Assembly (NCBI GenBank): GCA_023525715.1
Contig: CM042011.1
Location: forward strand, 65,029,354 to 65,093,353
DNA length: 64,000 bases
From: Cichorium intybus
Taxonomy: Eukaryota > Streptophyta > Magnoliopsida > Asterales > Asteraceae
Direction: 5' to 3'
The position numbers were made by a program, and so were the translations under genes. Shown here one piece after another: positions 57,781-64,000 of this stretch. Numbering within the stretch: position 1 is the first letter of the stretch; every line of letters begins with the position of its first letter. The notes under the pieces are model-generated. The model was not told the origin of the DNA. It did not search any database and saw only the letters and a list, made by a program, of their open reading frames with translations.

Positions 57781-59860
57781 CACTTATCTGGATTTCTTCC
57801 TCGAAATCTGAACCCACAAATTCCTTTCATGCCTTTCTCACGAGTCTACACTTGTCGTCCCTTCCTACTATCTAACATACCTACCCTGCCAACCAATTAT
57901 GTCGGGAATCAGGCACAAACCAACCCCAAGAGCATCAGGCCCCTACATCCATATCACCTAGCACAACTACAACTATTACCAACACTTAAGACCATGGCTC
58001 TACCACTACGCCCACTCATTGGCTTATCCGATCACTGCTCCGCGACTCCACCTTTCTTCCATGCGATAACACTGATATTACTCCTCTCTATTTACAGCCT
58101 TACTTCTATATTGGCACCTCCCAGTGCAATCACCATTCTTGCTGAGTAATTAGCGGCCCTTTCTACCGTAACATTCTATCCTTGTAATGAAGTTCCTTCC
58201 CCACCAATAATTCTCACAAAAATCGACACTAACATCGACCTAAGGGTCCAACCTATAATTCGCCCACTTCCAACCACGAGATAACCTCGTATCCCGACCC
58301 AACATCACCCAATCAAGTACAATAGTGACCCACTCGAGGTTTGGTGCAGTCCTGACCCGACACGGTCTGACATGAGTAAGTTACCTCAGCTAACCGGACA
58401 CAACCCTTTCAATACAAGAACCCGAAACTGCATTGTCACATCACGTCATTGAGCCATTCCTCCCGTAGATGAATCTACTCTGCGATCACACGAAGTGAGC
58501 GCACTTGCCCAACCATTCCTAGACTCGCCACATAACCTTACCTGAGAATCCCAAATCACAAGACGGTCTACCTATGCGACCCCACGCTCATCACCCTACG
58601 AAAAACTTCCTTCTTGCCCAAAATTGAATTAAACATTCTCGTTGTCCCGTCCAAACCTTTCGGTCGCACCACATCCATAAACCCTGATCACCCATGCCGA
58701 TTTGCTACCTCCCTTCTTGGTTCCTACACGACATATAGAGATACACTAACTATTCCATGCCCATCCACATCTACTCCTATCAGCTCCCTTGAAAGTCGAT
58801 CAACATTCCAACATGAACACATCCAGAATTCCCGAACCACGACTACCCTAACCGCCTTCTTCGCTTTTCCTTTCAAAGTCTTGAAACTGTAAGTTCAAAC
58901 TGCCAACTCTCTCCTACTTGGAATCTGGATCTGTCACTTACGTCGATCACAACCTCCCTTGCTTCAAGTTGTCTTGGTTTGCCCATGATTGCTATCCACC
59001 CTGCCTGACCGAATACAGTGACCTATTTCGAAGACCTTCCTTGCAGATCTCTAGCACTTGCTTAAATCCAACCTTACGGTTCACGCTAATCCAACTCCTC
59101 TATGGTCATACCTTCTAAGGATGGCCATGAATTCCTAAACTGGTATGGGTCCTAGCCAAAGGCAGGGTACCTAATATGTGATCCCTTTATCAAGCCAACC
59201 ATCCTAGAACTAAGGCAGTGCTATCCAAGGGTAAACTCATTCAATCCTAAATGAAAGAGAGAATAACGTCGGATTCATATTGGCAATGACGTCTAATCCT
59301 ACTCCTGTTGAGACCGTTACGAGCTGGCAAACACTATCTAACTCTCAAGCCTCCTCCTATAACTTCTGTCCATTCGAATCCTTAGTGTAGCCGACGTTGG
59401 GGTCAAAACTGCTCCTAAAACTACACTGGCACTTGACTTGCCCATCATCCTTTGGAATCAAAATGATGAATCATGCACCCCAAGCAGTGCACGACGATAA
59501 TGTGCCTTAGCCAATGGAATCTGCACTATACATAGATCTAAGGAAACTCCTCCAGTCCTTTCGGGAATTCTCCAAAAACTAGTAAACACTCATCGAGAAT
59601 CCTTGAAACACTTGCAAATATCCTGCCGCGACCCTAAGGTAGGTCTTGCTATAACTAGACTGCATCCTTTCCTAATCAAAACAAATAGTGACATAAACAT
59701 ATTCATGAATACGTACTGATAACACCCTACGTGGCTCCCCCTTTCTCGCTATAAGCTGCTAAGCTCTGCGTTCATCCTTCGAGGTTAGCATATTCACATG
59801 ACGGACCTCCAAGTTCCTTAGAGAAACAGGTTTAAAACCCCCTGCTTCCTTCGTCAACCC
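57781..59860 (-). pseudogene. Gypsy pol region, internally deleted and decayed
   Basis: The ~2.1 kb between the zinc knuckle and the PPT is too short for protease, RT, RNase H and integrase (about 3.5 kb), and no catalytic motif is readable in any minus-strand frame. Composition is GC-richer than flanks. Open frames here (for example 57,829-58,149, 58,614-58,892 and 58,918-59,118 on the plus strand) show no known motif. Assigned by position only. Confidence 0.45.
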
Positions 59861-59863
59861 AGG

Positions 59864-60260
59864 ACAGCTTACCCTAACGTGGCCGACCTGATTACATTGG
59901 ATGCATATACATATACCCGACTTACCTTGTTGACGGTAAAGACCCTACGATATACCCAAAACTACAGCCAGGACCTTTTACTGTTAGCTGCAGCTGTACC
60001 TGTGTCTGCCCCTTCTTCCCTTTCTGGGACCTCGAGATCCATCTCTTATGACCTGACAACGGACTCCATCTCAGCAAAAGTCTAGAAGCAGCCACGAATC
60101 CGTCGATCTCCGTTCTTATCATAGCTTGGCACCGGGCCATCATTGCTTCCTCATTCGCTGCATATTTCTCATCGAACATAACTAGCAGTTTCATCTTGAT
60201 CAAATCAATTATAGGATGGAGCATCTTGAACATAACCTTAGTCACCTCCATGACGACCAA
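59864..60260 (-). pseudogene. Gypsy gag fragment with one zinc knuckle
   Basis: Minus-strand frame 60,260-59,922 (MVVMEVTKVMFKMLHPIIDL, 'LLVMFDEKYAANEEAMM') is a gag-like helical N-terminal region. Past a frameshift, codons at 59,905-59,864 give CIQCNQVGHVRVSC, a perfect CX2CX4HX4C knuckle. Most of the capsid domain between them is missing, so gag is deleted as well as frameshifted. Orientation agrees with the LTR/PPT at 57,358-57,780. Confidence 0.6.
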
Positions 60261-61297
60261 ATGCCCAAATCCTGATCACTCAACTCATACGCGAGCTCGA
60301 CCCGAGCCTAGAATCATCCTTCCTCCGACCGGTCATCACCGTGCTTAATACATACAAAACAATGTATTACAATAATTTGTGGCATGAAACGCACACTACT
60401 CTCTCATCTACCGACTCCGTAGAACCTTTAAGACTCATCTCGATCTAGGTACGATTTATGTGCTTCCAATAGTACGGGCCATGTACTACCTTTTACACCT
60501 ATTCATACTTGTCCTGAAAGTCATCTCAAGCCCCTAAGTCGTCCCTCACCTCTACAAGGCACACATATCTAATTCATACGACCTGCACATAAGTGCACAT
60601 AAAACTCTTTCCTAGACTTCCTAGGATTGCACACTCTACAAGCACCAAAAGAAACATCTGCCGATAACGACAAATCGCCTCATGAATGCACTTAACAAGC
60701 TAACAATATCAACATCAACTTCAGATAGCAGATCATCAACATTACATTTGACAACCACATCTCCTCCATTGTAACTTGATACACATACCAGACTAAGGGG
60801 AATTAGTAGTGTACTATGATAGCATGATTAGGAGTCAATCAATAATATGATGAACTCATACATGTAGTCAAGATGAAGGGTGGATGCCAATAGCCAAAGC
60901 AAAGGTTGAATCGAGTTGAGGAATCATTGTTCCTAATATAGTGTCGATGTGGCAAATCTATCCTTCCTAATTCCCGTAAAGGATAATTTTGCTACCCAGA
61001 ATCCCTTGCAAAAAGCACACACGATGAACGTGCATTTATCGAACAAAGTTACATATATTTTTCTATTTCCCAACTTTATAAATACCTCATCCATAAGAGG
61101 TATCAAGAAAGTAACAGGCCACTGTCTCATTTCTCCCTAAATATCTTATACACACACTCTCTCTAGTAATAGCACACTAATTTGGATATTGGATCATAAT
61201 TCCCAGACATGCCCCAGTTTGTGGCTGATCCTTGTACTCCCATCGTGGTCAACAAGTCTTGAATCCCTCAAACGAGAAGAAACTAACACTCCTACTA

Positions 61298-61300
<3 letters not shown>
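60261..61300 (+). other. Unassigned sequence with an LTR-like promoter
   Basis: No coding region recognised. Around 61,075-61,084 the plus strand has TTTATAAATAC, a strong TATA box, followed ~60-80 bp later by a CT-rich stretch (ACACACACTCTCTCTAG) typical of an LTR R region or plant 5' UTR. No matching LTR partner was found. Confidence 0.4.

Positions 61301-61374
<74 letters not shown>
61301..61374. repeat. (AT)n microsatellite
   Basis: Perfect AT run of ~74 bp. Confidence 0.97.
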
Positions 61375-62005
<631 letters not shown>

Positions 62006-62416
62006 GACATCCTCCGGCTGCCTGTGAGGAGGAGGTCAACGCGGCTGTGCATGGAAGCGAGACATTATCTGCTCCATGCAATCTCCTATCCACAACAATT
62101 GTTGCTGCTGATTCTGAATCATCTGCTTCAGCTCACTGATTTCCTTCTTTAACTATTGTGTCTCAGACGATGTAGCAGCCGGTAGTGCTTTGTCATCTTC
62201 ATTCGGGTCCGTATCAGGTTCAGAACCCTGTACCCATCCACCTTGCGGGATATGGGGATCCACCAAGACCATGCTCCCATCCTCCACCTTGAGCACTCCT
62301 ATATCAATAAGATTACCCTGATGTTTCCACCAAGACCGTGCTCCCATCCTCCACCTTAAGCACTCCCATAGCAATAAGATTACCCTGATGTATCCGAACA
62401 ACAGGGACACACGCAT
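62006..62416 (-). pseudogene. Athila-like ORF, C-terminal fragment
   Basis: Minus-strand frame 62,416-62,153 reads '...GNLIDIGVLKVEDGSMVLVD', 'PHIPQGGWVQGSEPDTDP', then stops. In the same frame after the stop comes a coiled, Gln-rich end ('LKKEISELKQMIQNQQQQLL'). The layout matches the C-terminal part of the Athila-type ORF seen at 63,240-63,988. A 67 bp tandem duplication (62,260-62,393) shifts the frame, so the N-terminal part of the ORF is read out of frame. Confidence 0.55.
62260..62393. repeat. 67 bp tandem duplication
   Basis: Units 62,260-62,326 and 62,327-62,393 differ at about six positions. The period is not a multiple of three, so the duplication frameshifts the Athila-like ORF. 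Confidence 0.85.
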
Positions 62417-63239
62417 ACTTATCTTAAACCTCCTCAGTTACCAGCCCGTACGATCTCTAGGACTATTACACAGCACACTGTTGGCAATGCGGTGAAGATA
62501 GGCCACAACTAAAAACGGAATGTCACAAGTTCGCTGCCGTGTGAATGCATGTCACATCGCTCCTTGGGGTAAAGGTGGTTACCCATTTGACCGTCCTACC
62601 CCACATTTTAAACAGTACAACGTCCCTGTTGTACAAAAGAAAACTTCAAAACAAGGGAGAAAAGAGTTACCCCTTTGAACGGCAAATTACTTGACTGTTG
62701 GGATCATACATAACAGTTTGCGTATCTTGATACAGATTTCAGGGAGTTGGGGCGTAGCAGTAAACACGCCTGGCATAACACAAGTGTAAGGGTACGGTGA
62801 CCCCACACTTACCTTATGCAACTCCATGGTTGATTCCGTATGTAGCTTGCAACACAAACACACTCAAACAAAGATTAAACAAAAAAAACGAATAAACAAG
62901 CAACATATAAAGTTTGAAAGTGAGTGACGGAGAGCCGCGACACATATTTTTGATACACGCGTCGCGGTAATTAGAATGCCTTACTGAGTGTCGTGACCAT
63001 CATAATTACCATGTCGCGTGCATATGTCTACCACGTCGCGGTAAGTATCTGACCGTTTTTGTATTTGCGAACATTCATTCAAACACCACACGGAGTTTAT
63101 TACCTAATATTAACCATTTAGTAAGCACTGCTTTTATTATTATTGACTGCTTTTACTTCCTAACAATTACCTAAACAAATTTTCCTAAAAATTCCCTAAA
63201 TCCTAATTACTTATTTTATTATGAACTCATGCGCTACTT
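62417..63239. other. Non-coding sequence with CG-rich words
   Basis: No frame recognised. From 62,935 to 63,044 there is a cluster of CGCGAC/GTCGCG words: AGCCGCGACAC, CACGCGTCGCGG, GAGTGTCGTGACC, CATGTCGCGTG and CCACGTCGCGG. Their style is that of the paired palindromes found in the gypsy LTRs. It may be part of a degenerate LTR. Confidence 0.4.
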
Positions 63240-63988
63240 TGTCTAACTTTCCGCGGTGTACAAGTCGGACGCGTGGTCACCCGGAACATATTCCTCCTCC
63301 TCTTCTGCTTCTTCCTCGGGATCGAATTCTACCACCGGTGGCTGCAGGCATGGTGGTGCACTGTTGATGTCTCCTAACATTTGTCGCGAACAATCCGCGA
63401 CCTATAACATCTGCTGCTGACTGTTGGCGGTGTTCCGGATAGTGTCCTGGATGTCACCGGCTAGCCGTCTGTACTCTTCCCGTTGCTCTGAAAATAACCG
63501 TATTATGGAGCGCATCTCGCCTGACAAGTATTGAAAATCAACATATGCAGGAGCGGTGCGGGTCGGGATCTCGATGGACGTGTGATGCCTTTTACGCGTT
63601 TGTTCCAATAAAAGGGGTGGTTCTTTAAGGAAAACTGGGATAGAGAACTTATCAGATGAAACCGTTCTATGATTGATATAAACAACCTCCCGCGAGGTGG
63701 TGACAGTAATGTTGAACACAATGGAGGAAACTCTGTCAGTTGCCTCATCTCATAGCTAGTCAGTACCCTGTACGCTCTTGCCAATCAGGTGACAAAATGT
63801 CCACCACCCAACGCCCTTATCTCTAGTGGGCTGTCGACCACTCTTTTGAAGTAATCAACTATCATATACGGGATGTTGCATGTCTTCAATTTCTCAATCA
63901 TAGACCACATGATGAAAAGGTCATGGTACGTCACGTGATCGACATCCGATCGAGGCCGTAGCATCGTAGCAATAAGTCGGTGCAGCAT
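63240..63988 (-). pseudogene. Athila-like ORF ('putative plant transposon protein' type), broken
   Basis: Minus strand, entering from the right edge. 'MLHRLIATMLRPRSDVDHVT', 'YHDLFIMWSMIEKLKTCNIP', 'LEIRALGGGHFVT', a TGA (63,785), then 'LARAYRVLTSYEMRQLTEFP' in the same frame. After a frameshift: 'VDFQYLSGEMRSIIRLFSEQ', 'REEYRRLAGDIQDTIRN', a Gln-rich end and an acidic tail (EEEAEEEEEYVPGDH). This order is that of the Athila/Tat-type ORF found in many plant genomes. The N-terminus is outside the window. Function in the family is unclear. Confidence 0.6.
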
Positions 63989-64000
63989 ACGGTGTGATGG

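Noticed and set aside
57829..59118. Plus-strand frames of 66-106 codons in a GC-richer region
   Set aside because: No recognisable domain. The zinc knuckle, PPT and PBS show that the surrounding element is on the minus strand; these are chance frames in decayed pol.

Overview
This is about 64 kb of plant nuclear DNA from a repeat-rich eudicot chromosome. Chromovirus-type Ty3/gypsy LTRs, SIRE-like Copia remains, Athila-like ORFs, Helitrons and hAT MITEs occur together, and the leaders resemble those I associate with Asteraceae; that assignment is inference. I find no intact cellular protein-coding gene, tRNA, rRNA or CRISPR array. Almost all supportable features are transposable elements in various stages of decay, plus long (AT)n microsatellites.

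Layout. 0.5-3.8 kb: MITE-like repeats and an (AC)n(AT)n tract. 3.9-11.2 kb: a decayed Ty3/gypsy element (+) with a 2.2 kb 3' LTR, interrupted by an hAT-type MITE. 11.2-13.05 kb: a LINE ORF2 relic (-) containing a SINE with a 15 bp target-site duplication (TSD). 13.85-14.4 kb: a second SINE-like insert (-) between two identical 204 bp direct repeats. 16.1-17.2 kb: SIRE-like Copia remains (-). 17.96-18.43 kb: a textbook hAT MITE (perfect 14 bp TIRs, 8 bp TSD). 19.9-22.6 kb: a gypsy LTR (-) with another solo LTR nested in it. 24.1-25.1 kb: Helitron(s) inside (AT)n. 25.26-27.76 kb: a 2.5 kb solo LTR.

29.7-49.8 kb is the centrepiece: one Ty3/gypsy element with a TATAC TSD. Its 5' LTR is split by a 2.85 kb solo LTR (TSD ATATA). 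Its protease is split by a nearly intact, very young Copia element on the opposite strand (35,775-44,744, TSD CATAC). 50-56 kb: a LINE fragment, unrecognised sequence and SIRE-like Copia remains (-). 55.75-60.3 kb: decayed gypsy LTR/gag/pol (-), with one LTR flanked by both a PPT and a PBS. 62-64 kb: Athila-like ORF remains (-) running off the right edge.

The signals that deserve attention lie in the long LTR leaders. (i) Tandem arrays of short stem-loop units built on GGTGCGG...CTATGAT show compensatory base changes between the two arms. (ii) Several LTR families carry paired, nearly palindromic GCG-N-CGC words (for example TTAGCGACGCTAA or TCGCGACGCGA), a few bases apart, at similar positions next to the TATA box and in the transcribed leader. 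I know of no description of either, but I could not search for one.
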